A stretch of DNA of 64,000 nucleotides, from the NCBI GenBank assembly GCA_033819885.1, contig JAQYUZ010000008.1, positions 186,001 to 250,000 of the forward strand, given 5' to 3'. Position 1 is the stretch's first letter, and every line of letters begins with the position of its first letter. This document shows, piece after piece, positions 22,419 through 36,276 of the stretch. The notes below the pieces were generated by a model. The model made no database searches, was not told where the DNA came from, and worked only from the letters and a program-made list of their open reading frames with translations. Position numbers and translations under genes: made by a program. This stretch comes from Microbotryomycetes sp. JL201. Its lineage: Eukaryota; Basidiomycota; Microbotryomycetes.

Positions 22419-25229
22419 TCACTTGGACGCGCCCAACAAATTGGTAAAATAATCTTGCGCAGACTGCAACGGTTCGACCGCGCTGGCAGGTTTGCACGTC
22501 GACGGCATCGAGCTCGTCTTTGTCAGCTGAGTCGGCGACACAGTTCTCGTCTCTTGCATGCTCAAATTGCGAGATCGAGCCACGGACCGCGCTGCTGCCG
22601 ATGGAGTGGCCGCTGTGAGCTGTCTAGCTCGTTCAGCTTGCTCTTGCACGTGCTGGTCCATCAAGCTTCGGCTATGCAGCTCTTCTTGATTAGGAGCGTA
22701 AGCGTGTTCGGGGTGAACGACGAAGGGCGCCTTGTACGTTTCCTGCACGCTCGTCGAAAACTGGTCGACCTGTGGCGGCGAGCCAGTCATAGCACCAGCC
22801 GTCAGGTCGTTGATCGCAGTATGCTGCAGGGGTCCACCTTGTGCTGCATGCGCGACGAGCATCGGTTGCGCAAAATATGGTGCGTGCGTGTAATTCCCGA
22901 CCGAGGACGGAAATGCGCCCATCAGCGCAGGCGATTCCATGGCCCAGGCGGGGTTCGACTGTCTGGCCCACGCCCTTTCGAGACGGATCTGCTCGGCTGC
23001 AGAATCGACGCCAGTGTGAAGAGGCGGTGGAACGGTTGGTGTGTGAATAACTTGCGGCCAAGGAGTAGTCGGCTGGCTTTGTGGCGACCTTCGAGGCACG
23101 CGACCTTGACTGGCGTGACAAGGGGCCACGAATTGTTCGGCTGGCGGAATGTGCAAGGACAAGTTGGGCTTTGATGGGGATTGTCGGCCGTGGTTCGAGC
23201 TCATCGGCAGCGGCGGCAGAGGTGGGGGAGCCATCATTGCACTTGTCGCACAGAATCCTGACGCCGAAGAGTGATTGCTCTCAGCTTGACCGGCGGGCTG
23301 TGATATAGACAGACGTGACAAGGAACAGTCGCCGGCAGTGGCGTCCGAACACGACAAGTCGTATGTGACGACGAGGATTACCTCACCCAATGCACTTCCC
23401 GGACTGACAGGTTTGCCGTCTGTACCGAGGGCTCGGTTGGTGGACCGCACGACAAACTCTTGCACGACCGAAAGGCCAGACAAGGCGACTGCAAACTCTG
23501 AGCGCTCGTGTCCAGATTTGGCGAACGACGAGGCCAGGCTGCCTTCAGCTGCGTCACCGCTGAACGCTCCGCGCAAAAAGATCGAGAAGAAGTCGCAAGC
23601 GAAAGGCGCATCGTATGCGAAACCGTGTTGTCCACCCGCGGCGGCGAGTCTGCGAGCCGAAGGCAGGTCCTCCTCGAGTGACAAGACTTGGGTGCCGTAA
23701 GAATAGATCGACGTAATGGCTGTCAAAGAATGATCTTGTGATGACGACAAAACGACCTTTGCGTGCAAGCGGCTCAATGCAACCTCGACGTCTGCGTACG
23801 GAATATTAAGGCGGACATCGACGTGCAAGAACTGGCATGGCAGCACGCTACCCATGGCTTCAATCATGGGGTAGCGCAAGTTGCACAGGGGCAGCTCTTC
23901 CAGTTGCGTTATCTGAGCCACGTGGCCGAGATCTGGCTTGTTCATTTCGGCAAAAATGTGCGTTTGCCGACTTCGTGGATTGTCTGCCCATAAAGCAAAG
24001 GATGCCGGCGAGATTGGGCAAAATGGCGAGCTTGGCATACTGTCCGGCGGAGATGGAAAGTGCATTGCCGACATGGCGTTCGTCAGCGAGGATGTAGCAG
24101 ACATTGGAGCGGATCCTGGTGTTGACGGGCGAGTCGAAGCGAGGTCAATGGCAGATGGCAAGCGAGCAGGCTTCATCCGCGACATGCTCGGCGAGGAGTA
24201 AGATCGCTGCAACGTCACTGGGCTGTAGGGTGACAAGTGTTTTTCGCTGGCCGTGTACGCCATCATCGGCGCCTCTGTCTCGATTGGACGCGGTCCGCCG
24301 AAGAATTTGAGTGCGTTTTCTTCAGAAAAGTCTTCCTCGATGTCGTCCTTTGGTTCGTTGACCATCCACAAAACTGCACGGAATGCGCATGAGCGTAAAG
24401 TTCGCGCGCGTGACCCGTTTTTGACACTGACAGTGAGCATCGTCTTTGCGCAAATTCTTCAGAACTTGAATGTGACTCGAGACCTGCTTGCGCGAGCGCA
24501 CTTCGCCCGTTTTGCGGAGAACATAGTCCGCGATCAGTTCGTTGCGGCCAAGCGACTTGCCTGCGACCAGCACTTTCTTGCGGCCTAGGCGAGGGACGAG
24601 TGTGATGGCTGCGGATGATGACAAAGTCAATTCGGGATGCTTGATCGCGACTATCACCGTGGCCACTCGCCAGTTTGAAAGGCCTCTTCCACGTTCGGTG
24701 GCCACACGTCTTGGCCTTCTCTGTGGCTGTCCCTAAGCTTTTCTGTGCGGCGCCTACGTGTGCTGCCTGGTGCTGTCCTTCTACGCTTGATGCGCGGCCT
24801 TGGCCGGTAAGCGCCACCGTCGTCCTCGTCGTCTTCCGTGTCTGGCTCGTCAAAATCTCCTGCGTCTGACTCGTCGCTGGTCATGCCCGATGCTAGGGAC
24901 GAGAACGAGGAGTTTGACGCAGTGCGGGCCATCGGAGACGACGCGGCAGTCGATTGCGAGCGAGCATAGGGCGATGATGAATGTCTGGCTCTGCGCGACT
25001 CGAACAAACTGTAAGGGGACGATTCTGTCACGGAGCCATCTTCTGCCTGGATCGAGAGCACAGGGGTTCCCTTTGCTTCTAATGTGCGTTTGCGAGACAT
25101 GGCGGGCGCCGTGGGCGAGTCTGTCGTCGTCTGCAGAGCCTGTTGGTCGGCGCTGAGGTCCGTTGACGCGTAACCGGCCGCCACGGGCGTCTGATGGGCG
25201 CTTGCGCGGCGTGTCGCTTGTGGTGACAT
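22419..25229 (-). CDS. TEA/ATTS-domain transcription factor (AbaA/Tec1-like)
   Basis: 896 aa in three exons (25229-24671, 24608-24432, 24373-22419). The TEA DNA-binding domain is near residues 180-250: DVWPPNVEEAFQT, then AITLVPRLGRKKVLVAGKSL, GRNELIADYVLRKTG and SRKQVSSHIQVLKNLRKDD. The first join uses a GC-AG intron (24609-24670), required because only this border restores the EAFQ-T-AITLVP spacing and phase. The N-terminus is basic/Ser-rich with acidic DEPDTEDDEDD. The long C-terminal part has a region that may be the TEA-associated beta fold (QFLHVDVRLNIPYADVEVAL; DAPFACDFFSIFLRGAFSGD) and Pro/Ser/Gln-rich activation-like sequence. Fungal members control conidiation or filamentation (AbaA, Tec1); the targets here are unknown. 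Confidence 0.9.
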
Positions 25230-25880
25230 GTGTGTCTGGCGCTAAAAGTCGCCGCCTGGCGCGTCTGTGCGCCCAAGCAGAGGTCAGTCTCGTCACGAAC
25301 GCGTGGGCGAACGCGGACGCGACGCGTCTGCCAACGCCATCAGACACGTACCAGCGGAACAACCGAGGCGTGGTCGAGTCTCCAAGTAAGCACAATGGTA
25401 GACAAGCGCGGAGAAGAGCGGCAAAGTCGAGGATGGCGAGGCGCAGCCAGGCACCAGCGCGCACGGTTCGCGTGACGGACAAGGCGCTTGGACCGCTGTC
25501 TTGAACGGCAATTCTTGACCAAGCGAGACACGCCCACAAACCGAATTACTGTAGAGTAGCGTGCACGGGGCCAGCCGGTGCGAGGAGACGATTGTGTAAG
25601 GATAGAGGCCAAGCAATAAGCTTGTCGCTGTCAAGTTCAGTATTGGACACGGGGGCGCATTAAACTCCAATAAAGTACAAACCGGTGTCTCTTTCAAAGC
25701 ACGATCACGTCGAAAGCGTCGGCGCTTCGTCGTGGACTGTGATGCAGCGATTTCATTTGCGCAGCTCCGGAGCCGGGCCGCTGCCGTAGAGTCTCGTAAA
25801 TGAGAATCGGAAGCACGGCGTATTATGCAATGTACTGAATCTCGTTGCTCAAACTTCTACTCTTTAGTCCACAATTCTAT
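25230..25880. other. Upstream region of the TEA factor gene
   Basis: About 650 bp between the TEA gene start and the last exon of GLR1 (both minus strand): promoter/leader of the regulator. No gene, tRNA or repeat identified; a long upstream leader is common for regulators but not shown. Confidence 0.6.
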
Positions 25881-27847
<1,967 letters not shown>

Positions 27848-28028
27848 TCAGCTACGAATTCTGCTGTTGAAGCGCCAGACCTGTGCAGATCAGTCGCAAA
27901 CTTGATCAAGAGATCCATCTTTGACTCAGGCAAAATTGCATCGGTGATGTAGCAGTGTTGATTCGCGCAAAACCACCTCACGTGATCGTCGAATGCGCAC
28001 CAATGGTTTCAATTCAGATAGCCTGTGA

Positions 28029-28661
28029 TTAAAATACGTATGGTACAAACATCGAAACCCTGCGCTTGTACAGCGAATATTTGCGCGCCAATTCGCTCTG
28101 TGCAAACTTGCTTTCCTCGTTCCGTGCTCCTTGGAGATAGATGGCAACCGCTCCTAGGAATGCCAACCAACCCAGTCGAGAGTTTGATGCGACTGCTCCT
28201 GCAGCAAAATTGCCGAGATATGCAGTATAGAATGGGTGTCTCACAAGCGCATATGGGCCGGTGTCAAACACGTGTCCTGGTTGATCTTGCGAGTGAATTG
28301 CCGTCAATGGTCTCTGCCTGGTGTACTTGACTGTCCACCAGTACAGCGTTGTCGAGGCGGAAGCGAGCAAAAGCGACGCGTTACGCCTGGCTTTCGTCGA
28401 TGACGTCGTCGCAGCCTGATGAAGCGACACGATGGCGCATGCCAAATATGAGATGGCGAAGCCGATGATTCTGAGCTTTGGAATATCGTGTGGGATCTTG
28501 AAGAAGAATGCGCCGCCGATGGCGTTGACGGCATGGTTGAGCGCGATGAGCGACGCTGCGGAGAGCGGGGCACCGCGAATTGCACCGTGTGTCTCGAGCA
28601 ATGCAGACATTACCTGAGGCGGAACGGCAGACAAGATGCGTTGCTGAAGCTCTTTGCTCAT
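28029..28661 (-). CDS. Isoprenylcysteine carboxyl methyltransferase-like membrane protein
   Basis: Single-exon gene, 210 aa, with several membrane helices (GGAFFFKIPHDIPKLRIIGF, LGWLAFLGAVAIYL). The signature GPYALVRHPFYTAYLGNF and the closing NEESKF...SLYKRRVSMFVPYVF fit the ICMT/PEMT-like methyltransferase family (RHPxY for SAM binding, Glu-Glu near the end). Ste14-type enzymes methylate the C-terminal prenylcysteine of CAAX proteins. This is a shorter, divergent member, so phospholipid or other methyl acceptors are possible. Start is ATG 28661; upstream in-frame codons lack an ATG. Confidence 0.8.
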   Translation of the reverse strand: MSKELQQRILSAVPPQVMSALLETHGAIRGAPLSAASLIALNHAVNAIGGAFFFKIPHDIPKLRIIGFAISYLACAIVSLHQAATTSSTKARRNASLLLASASTTLYWWTVKYTRQRPLTAIHSQDQPGHVFDTGPYALVRHPFYTAYLGNFAAGAVASNSRLGWLAFLGAVAIYLQGARNEESKFAQSELARKYSLYKRRVSMFVPYVF

Positions 28662-29002
28662 AGTGAGGTTCCGGGCAGGTGAGGTAGAACGCAAGAGCTC
28701 ATCGAGAGCTTATCCTACCCTGGCCATGCTATCAAACGGAACAAGCACTCTTGTTTCATTCGCACAACGGCATGCGCTTCAGTAACGAGAGGGACAGAGG
28801 ACCTTTTTGCTCTGAATGACTTTCCGCACCGCCACGTCTCTGCTTCTCTGGCCTCGGGTGTCGGACAGAGCCCAAAACGGTTCGCCGGGCGAGGAAAAAC
28901 ATGCGATTGACTCGTCTCATGGGAGTCTGTCTCAGCGTCTGAGCGGACCGCCGGGCTCTTCATCTGATTGCATCTCGTTTGGAAATCTCTAACCAAAAAA
29001 AT
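28662..29002. other. Tandem intergenic region
   Basis: Between the GNAT gene end and the ICMT-like gene start. Nothing further seen. Confidence 0.6.
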
Positions 29003-29939
29003 CTAAGTGCGTCGCCCCCAACGGATCATCTCGACGTATTCAGAATCTCCCACTGCTTCAAATCCTCTTTTGGCATATAACGGCGCGCCTTCCTTGCTCG
29101 CTTCTAGATAGATTGGAGTGGATGGCGTGGTGGCGTCGGCTAGGTCGATGACCTCTTGCAGCAGCTTGCTGCCGATGCCGCGGCCTTGATATTGTGGCAG
29201 TACCCAGATGGGTGCAAGATACCTACAGAGCGTCACGTCGTCAGACTTGCAGTGCGATCCACGGGCGCACATCCACTGACCAATGATCCGCACCAGCCAT
29301 AAGTTCCTTGCGTTTGTTATCCCAGGTCGACCATACCTTTTCCCAATCGTCGGTCAATCCTGCCCAATTTTCATCGTCATCATTCGCAGGACGAGGCACC
29401 CCTTCGAGGTCCGCCACAATCCTGCGCTTGAGGTTGAAAATTGGAGCACCTGGCCTGTTCCACAGTGCAATGCCCACGAGCTTGCCGTCGACGACAGCTT
29501 TGCGGTTGAACGTCGTCGGAGAGTTGAGCAAAATCTTCAGTCGCTGAATGCAGCGTCTCAACCGGAGTTCATGCTCTGGCAGGGGATCCTGTTCGATTGG
29601 AGCGTAAAATGTTGGAAAGGCATTCCAATTGCCTTCAGCCTAACATAAGAAATACAGTAATCATGTGGACTCATCAGTCGTCTCTCGATATGTTGCGTGA
29701 TCCGGACTCCTCGGCCGGACGGTACATGCAAACCCTCGATGCAGACAGCGCTGCTCGCAAGCCCTCCAGAAGATTTGAAACAATCAAACTTCAGCCGGCA
29801 GAGTACTACGACGCTTCGCGGATGGTTCGGCGTTCGTGCTTAGGCATCGGAGAGACAGTGCTCGCCTATGTATGCGTTCAAGACCTACCAACTGGCGCAG
29901 ATCGGCTTCTGTCAAGTCTTCAATCACAACCTGCGACAT
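29003..29939 (-). CDS. GNAT-family N-acetyltransferase, 5' exons tentative
   Basis: Secure exons 29639-29281 and 29222-29003 (58-nt intron) encode the acetyl-CoA fold: FNRKAVVDGKLVGIALWNRP, then HWYLAPIWVLPQYQGRGIGS (motif A, Q/RxxGxG/A) and PIYLEASKEGAPLYAKRGFE (motif B). Stop at 29003. Upstream, ATG 29939 opens IEDLTEADLRQL, a typical GNAT start. A middle exon ending in a GTACCG donor near 29725 would join in phase 0, but its acceptor is not certain. Substrate unknown; small-molecule or protein acetylation is possible. The 5' part overlaps a plus-strand open frame (see findings). Confidence 0.72.
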
Positions 29940-30052
29940 TGTGACGCGCTCGGCAGAAGGCAGAGGCGGTTCCAAGCCATCGCAAAGTCCGAACGCGACG
30001 AGTGGAGGCCCGACTTCGAATAATTTTCAACATGATTGCAATGGACATCATT

Positions 30053-31729
30053 CTACAAGCTCTGAGCTTCCGCCCAGGTCGTCCACTTGCTTCCTCCTTC
30101 TGCTTTTATTTGAATCTTTTCGGCGTTCGGGCCGAAATAGCCATTCACGATCCAGCTGTGCAGTTCGTCTTTGCTGAAGGGGCCGTATTCTTGATCAGGA
30201 CTCGTGCCAGCTGCCGGGGTCAGCCACTTGTAGTACATTCTGGTCGAAGATGGAGGCGGTGCTGTGGCGCTTGAAGGCCTTGCTATCAGACTCCGCTTGC
30301 CTCCGCTAGCTGCTTCCTCCTTTGCTCTTGCTGACGCCTCTTGCTCTTCTTTGACAATGTCTGGGTCTCGTGGCGGAATCCAATCTCGCCTGACAGCGCC
30401 TTCGGCTCGCAGAGTTTTTAGAATATCTTCGTACGTCTTGCTATAGATCTCTAGCTCGCCCTGAGCCAGCAGCGTAGATGCAAAGAAAGTGATCCTGTTT
30501 ATTTTCTTGAGTACCGGGTCGTCCGCTTCAGCTTGCGCCTGGGTCGGTTGCTCATTCACGGCCGAGAGCGCTGCTGCATTTGGCCCGTCATCGTCGACAT
30601 CCATGTCGTCTCCTTTAACCTTGATCTTGCGCTTGACATGCTTCTTACGGTTGCCGCCTAGTCTGTTAAGCGCCGAGCTGACCGACTCGCCCTCTCGGAT
30701 CAGAGACAGCAGGCCGATCATGCAGTCGTCACGCTCCTGAGTCAAGGCGTCTTCACCCTTGTTTGCTTCTTGCTCCCTCCGCCTTGCCTCTTCCTCCATG
30801 CGCTGTTTGGACTCGCGCGCTGCTTTGATGGCCTTTTTCGACAAGCCGTTGAGCCAGGCGTCGTGCTTTGCACCTTGGTCTTCTGCGTTGCGAACGTACG
30901 TTCCATCGGTCGTGAATCGTCCTTCTGAGAGTTCGTCTGCCATGTTGAAAGAGCTGCAAGCGAATTAGCAGAGTCAGGAAAGCCTGCCTGTGTTTGTGGC
31001 GCCGGCATGGGCGCTCGCTCACCTGAGCTGAAACCCCATGCCTTTTTTGCTCCGCCTGCTCCGTGGGGCATCGTCGTCATTTGCACGATCGTCTTCTGGC
31101 GCATAATCCTCTTCGAGCTCCTCATCGTCGTCGCCTTCATCCTCGTCGTCGTCGTCGCCCTTGCCAAACTCTTGGCCCTCAATGTCGCCCATCTCGAGAA
31201 ACTCCTTCTGCTTGCCTTTACCTTTTGAAGGTTGCTGCTGGTCGTCACCAACTCCCTTGCCGTCAAGTTTCGCCGCCGCATCGCCAAACATGTCGTCGTC
31301 CTCGTCCTCGTCATCCGCTGTCGGTCCCGCCGACTCGCTCGCTTGCGCGCCGTCCTTTCTGCTCTTCTTTGACCCTTGTCTGCCTCCTCCAACCCCACCG
31401 AAACCGTCATCATCTTCGACGCTAGAGTCAGAGTCGTACCCGGCCGTCATGACGCGCTTGTTTGTGCCAGGACCTTCCAAATCAGCTTCGAGAGCATCGT
31501 TGATGTCACCAGTACCAGACACAGTCGAATCTTGCGCGATGCCATCTTGATTGCCTGCAAACTTGACGCGTTTGCCGGTGGTCGGCTGAGCTGTCGAGCT
31601 GATGCGCGAGCGTGTCGGCCAACAGCGCAAACACGTCAGCAAGCCATGTCGAGATTTTGTCATGTATAGAGACGATGAGGCATCTCACCCTGGCGCCGTG
31701 TACGAATCTGCCGGTCGCTTTGGCGCCAT
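30053..31729 (-). CDS. LIN1: GYF-domain U5 snRNP-associated protein (Lin1/CD2BP2-like)
   Basis: 505 aa in three exons (31729-31689, 31598-31023, 30953-30053). C-terminal GYF domain: MYYKWLTPAAGTSPDQEYGP, FSKDELHSWIVNGYFGP. Middle: FNMADELSEGRFTTDGTYVR and DAWLNGLSKKAIKAARESKQ, the conserved CD2BP2/Lin1 core. N-terminal part: acidic/Ser-rich with GKRVKFA. Lin1/CD2BP2 (52K) binds U5 snRNP Prp6/Dib1 and leaves before tri-snRNP assembly. The first coding exon is 41 nt, followed by a 90-nt intron with a CAG three bases before a second AG; the chosen CAG keeps phase. Confidence 0.93.
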
Positions 31730-31821
31730 GACGTCCAAGTGGGGGGAACCAAACGAGCGCTCGTTGCGCTACGAGCTTTTACAACATACCAATAGGACTG
31801 GGATGTACAATACATAGCTCT

Positions 31822-34211
31822 CTATATTCTCCATCCAAGCGTGTCTGACCACCTCCACAATCTCGCCAGCAGTACCCGCCTCGCTTCGCCTTGAGCTCGG
31901 GCACCTTCGTCCTCCAGAGCGCGAACGTCGTCAAGAAACGCGACGCGCAGCTGCGTGTCGTGCTTGGGAAAGTGATTCGATGCGGCATAGGTCCGAAGCG
32001 AAGACAATGACAAGATGAGCAAGCCTTGAGTCGTGGCTGCCGAGGCCGACGATGGCGTCTTGCGAGGTGGCGAAAGAAGCAAATCAAGTTCACTGACGAA
32101 CGCGATAAGTCAGTCTCTCTGTATCAAACGTTGCAGGAGAAGCTTACCGCATTGTCATCCAGCACTTGCGACGGTGTTCGCGAGCTTTCCTCTTGCCACC
32201 ATCCGTTCTCATCAAGCCTCTGAACCACCGTCCTACTACGTACAGAACGAGCAGACTTGGCGCAACACCGACAAAGCCGAACGTCAATTGCTGACTCTTG
32301 AGCATACTCTCGACGCCAGCGACGGCCGTGTCCACATCAACTTTGAGTTTTTGCACTTGGATCAGCAATGTGCGGATCAGATTGCCGCCAATGGCTGATC
32401 GAATCGGAGCCTGCGTGGTTTTGGCGTGGTTTTTGGAAACGCCGCGAGTCAGCGCTGTCGCGGACGCATCAGGTTTGCCCCGCCACTGACTTTGATGTCT
32501 TGCTCCCAAGCTTTCAAGACCGTAGTCAAATCGCCGTCCCTGACTTTCTGAGCCAACTCTTGCAGTTGTTGCTCGGGCATCTTGTACTGTTCTCTACCAA
32601 AATCGACCACCATCCGCTCCAAGCTCTGCAAGAAGTCTTCGTGTCAAGAGGCAGGCTTGGAAGGAGTCATGCCAGTCTGACCCACTTCGAGATCGCTCTT
32701 CAGACTTTCACGGCCCATGAGTGTCGTACCAGCTCCGTCTCCTCCTCTGACTGTCTGCAAAATGTCTTTGACTGGTTCGACCACCCAGTCAACTAAGAAC
32801 GACTTGACCGTGTCACCTGCCTCCACAAACCATCGAGTTATCGTATCTCGATTGTTGTAGATTGTACGACCGAGAACAAGGCCACCGAGAGGAACTGAAA
32901 TTAGGTATGGCCACACTCGAGTAATGAAAGGCGGTCGGCGCAGCGGCTCAACTGCCTCGCTCGTCGCCTTTCGATGCGCAGGAAGCGTAACAGTCAAGAG
33001 ATCTGAGAGCAGGCGGGCCATCTCGTGGACAGAAGTCGGTGTACGGTCTGCAAAAGCGGGCGAGGAATCACTGTCGGTGGCGATAGCGTGTGACAGATTT
33101 CGAATAGTAGACCATGTAGCCGCATGCAGCTCAGTAACATCGGGCAAGTCACTTGATGCCGTTGCCAATAGGCTTGAGAGCGTGTGCCGGTGTTCTGGTT
33201 CGGATGTCTCGACGTCTGACGTATTGACTGCGTTGAGTGTCAACTCGCCCACTCGCGTCGCCAGGTCTTGACGCGTAGCTCGGATCTCGGCTCGCTTGTG
33301 CGCAATTTCTTGCCTTGTGAGTGCCAACGGAGACAATGTGAGGAAGAACAATGATCGCGGCTTGGCAGACTTGCGCCTAGCGGTCAGTCGCGTTGCCGTC
33401 AGCAACGGCCCGCTGTCGGCAGCTTCATCAGCAGAATTGCGAGTTGACAACTCGTTTTCGTCTGGCTCTGCTGAGGCATCCAAATGTGGGAAGACGGCTG
33501 TCATGAGCGCTGACGGTGGCAACGCTCGCCTATAAGTCGAGAACGACAAGAACGAGGGAGTGTCTGCATTCGCGTGAATGGCTGCATTGGTGAGCTGCCT
33601 CAGCCGTGATATCGTTGTGAACGTAAGTGACAAGGTTCGACTGGGTGTGGCTGCGCAAAGCTCAGGTGGTGAGTTTGGACCAAGGATAGCGTAGCGCGTC
33701 TCGATGACTGACTCTGAAGCAGGTAGAAGCCTGTTCTCCACTTGTTGCTCTCCACACGTGCCCAGTAGTCGTCCTCTGAGCCGAGTTGGCTCGCCTCTGT
33801 CAGAAGCTCGTCGAGGACCGCGCCATAAGTCGACACGGTAAGCTGCGCGAGCGTCACGAGCTCTGCTGTCGAGGCGCTCGCCTGTCTTTGGATGCGTGAA
33901 TGTGAAGCGTCCGTACCGGGAAACGCCTCGTTGACAAGCTGGGCGATCACGTCTGATGACGTCGAGTGGCCCGGGTGCAGGCGCGTCAACACGCTGCGCA
34001 AATGACTCGCCCGGTCCTTGAATGCTTGTGAGAGGTTGTCATGGTCGGTCGAGCTGCTAGCGCCCTGGGTGGTCGCCTCGAGCGCAGCTTGCGGCGATTG
34101 CTGTCCTTGGGGCGCTTGTCGCGGGCTTGCTGGCGATGACAAGACGAGATGCGGCGTGATGGTAGCCAGTGCGGCACTGAGTGCCTGCGACTGGTCTGCC
34201 GCGTACGACAT
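31822..34211 (-). CDS. NCA2: NCA2-like mitochondrial protein
   Basis: 710 aa in five exons (34211-33713, 33650-32686, 32625-32491, 32410-32148, 32092-31822), all in phase. The NCA2 domain is clear: WFVEAGDTVKSFLVDWVVEP, VKDILQTVRGG, SLERMVVDFGREQYK, WEQDIKAPIRSAIGGNLIRT, LLIQVQKLKVDVDTAV, and the membrane segment TFGFVGVAPSLLVLYVVGRW. Yeast Nca2 is needed with Nca3 for proper expression of mitochondrial ATP synthase subunits 6 and 8; localisation is mitochondrial. The N-terminal half has a poorly conserved helical region. It is head-to-head with SAM37, only 73 bp between the two start codons. Confidence 0.93.
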
Positions 34212-34284
34212 TGTGCTTGTACGTGACGCAGCGGATCCAACGCACTCGAATTTCGTTTCCCCCACTTTGTTTCTTGCGAGCGCA
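34212..34284. promoter_or_regulatory. 73-bp bidirectional promoter between NCA2 and SAM37
   Basis: The start codons at 34211 (minus) and 34285 (plus) leave only 73 bp for two promoters and 5' leaders, so the genes must share elements or have leaders inside one another. There is no clear TATA box; a TTTCGTTTCC stretch and a CCCACTTTG tract lie in it. Confidence 0.7.
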
Positions 34285-35848
34285 ATGACGCGCCTGCAGC
34301 TCGTCAGCCTGCCGGGGTCAGACACGCACGACCTGCCGTCGTTGGACCCTCAATGTCTTGGTCAGTCCTTGTCTCTGTCGCCAATCTGCTCGGTGCTGAC
34401 GCTCCCTCGGCCGAGATCAGTCGCGGCGAGCTACTTGCAGCTGTTTCAGCCCGGACAGTGGGACCTCGTGCATTCGACAGACCCAGGACAGTCGCCATCA
34501 GGTCAATATAAACCATGCCCCGCGCTTTGCGGCTCACCCGACTGACGCCTTGCTGCAACCGTTTTCTGCTCCACTGACCAGGCTCATTGCCCATCTTGCG
34601 CCTCGCCGACGGCCAAGAACTCACAGGCTCGGCCATCCTCGCTCACCTCGTACGCAATTCTAGCCCATTCAGCGACACTAGCGATCCACTTCAGGCAGCA
34701 GAGGCCGCAGCATTCCACTCGCTCCTCGACACGACCGTCTTGCCGCTAGTGCTCCACTCACTCTACTCCCTCCCACAAAATTGGACTTTTACGCGTCAAC
34801 TACTCGCGAAACACCTCGCCTACCCCGTCAGATTTTGGCGCCCAGAACAATTACGCGAGTCTGCTCGCCAGCTCGTCGACGCCACTCACACCTCTTGGTG
34901 GGGACTCGGCGGTGAAACAGAAAAAGAGGAAGACGCAGAGAAGCGCAGGAAGAAAGCCTTGCTCGAGACGGGCATCGAAGGTGTCAAGGACCGCAGAGAC
35001 GAGGATCGTAAAGACACCAGGGAGCGCATGCGAAAAGTATTTGGCGAAAGCAAGGTCAGGAATCTCACGCTGCTTCCCGCGATGGCGCACAGGAATGCCT
35101 CGTCTGATCTCCTCATTCCTCGATGCTTGCAACGCAGATCGTCTCGGCAGCACGGGAAGTGTTTACGGCGCTCGAATCGACTTTAGCCGCATCCTCTACC
35201 CCTTTCTTCTTTTCAAACGCATCGTAAGTCGCTTTCAGGTGGCTGTTACAGTCGTGAATAGTAGCTCACGTCGCTTGTGGCAACAGGCCAACGCCACTTG
35301 ACGCGCACCTATCGTCACTGCTCTCGCTTGTCCTATACCTACCGCTGCCGACCCCCCTCATCGCCGACCTCATCAACGCCTCATTCCCCAGAATATGGTC
35401 CCACTCGGCCCTTTTACGACGAACACTGTGGTCCGAACCCTCTTCTAAACCAAATGTCATCTCGCTGAACGTTCAAACGACAACGTCGACAAAGTCAATC
35501 CTCAGAGACATTCTGCCAATGCCATGGGAGTGGGACTCTCTATCTTTCCTGGGACTCAATACTGGAAACCATGTCAAACCCACGTCTTCGTCGTCATCAT
35601 CATCAACAGAACGCAAAAGTCCAAGTCAATTGAGACGAGAGAGAGAGTTTCAGAGAAAAAGGTGGCAATTCTTGGGCGTCGTGGCAGTGGGTGTATTGGG
35701 TTGGGGTTTCGGAACGGGGGCGTTTCCTTTGCCTTGGAGGCTCAATAAGATCCTCGGTGACGAGGACGCAGAGGACGAGGAAGGGTTCGTTTGGGTCCAA
35801 GATGACGAGGATGACGAAGAAGGCGAAGATATTGTCTTGGAGGCATAG
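34285..35848 (+). CDS. SAM37: Metaxin-like SAM37 sorting and assembly machinery subunit
   Basis: Outer mitochondrial membrane protein that helps insert beta-barrel proteins. 425 aa in five exons (34285-34360, 34421-34501, 34582-35054, 35138-35223, 35287-35848). It has the metaxin/Tom37 GST-like N-terminal start (LQLVSLPGSDTHDLPSLDPQ; YLQLFQPGQWDLVHSTDPGQ; SLPILRLADGQELTGSAILA), a central charged helical part and a C-terminal GST-C-like half (FFFSNASPTPLDAHLSSLLS). Near the C-terminus a membrane segment (WQFLGVVAVGVLGWGFGTGA) is followed by an acidic tail (DDEDDEEGEDIVLEA). Start fits the phase of all downstream joins. Confidence 0.9.
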
Positions 35849-36276
35849 ATCATGTGTGACAGAGACAAAGTGAAATGCCGTGATCATGATTTTTTTGAGG
35901 CAGTCACTCGCGATGACAACGTAGTGCACGCACAAATGCGCATTTCCCTCGTTCCGCGTCAAAAGTCAAAGTGTATCATGCAACCAACAATGTGAAGTCA
36001 AGAGCCGTTACGAAAAGACCAAAGAAAGGCAATCGAGCCAAGAGAGACATGGAAACTGCACTAGGAGGTAGTTGCTGACGACAGATTACAAGCGGAGTCG
36101 ACAATCGGGAATGGGAAAGAGGCGCGCTGCCGTGATTCGAATCGCCGAAGAAAGAAAAGATGTCGCCATTGGTGTACCGCTTGCTGTGTCCATCGCGTGC
36201 TCCTGTGCCGTCGTCACCAATCCCTCGTTCCCGTCCACCTCTCCATATTCCTGTGCTTCCATCGCAGGCGACAGTC
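35849..36276. other. Convergent intergenic region
   Basis: 3' ends of SAM37 and eS30. AT-richer, no gene found. Confidence 0.65.

Noticed and set aside
36121-36160. B-box-like GATTCGAATC words as a tRNA gene
   Set aside because: No A box, acceptor stem or cloverleaf around them; the same holds at 15367 inside the SAC gene.
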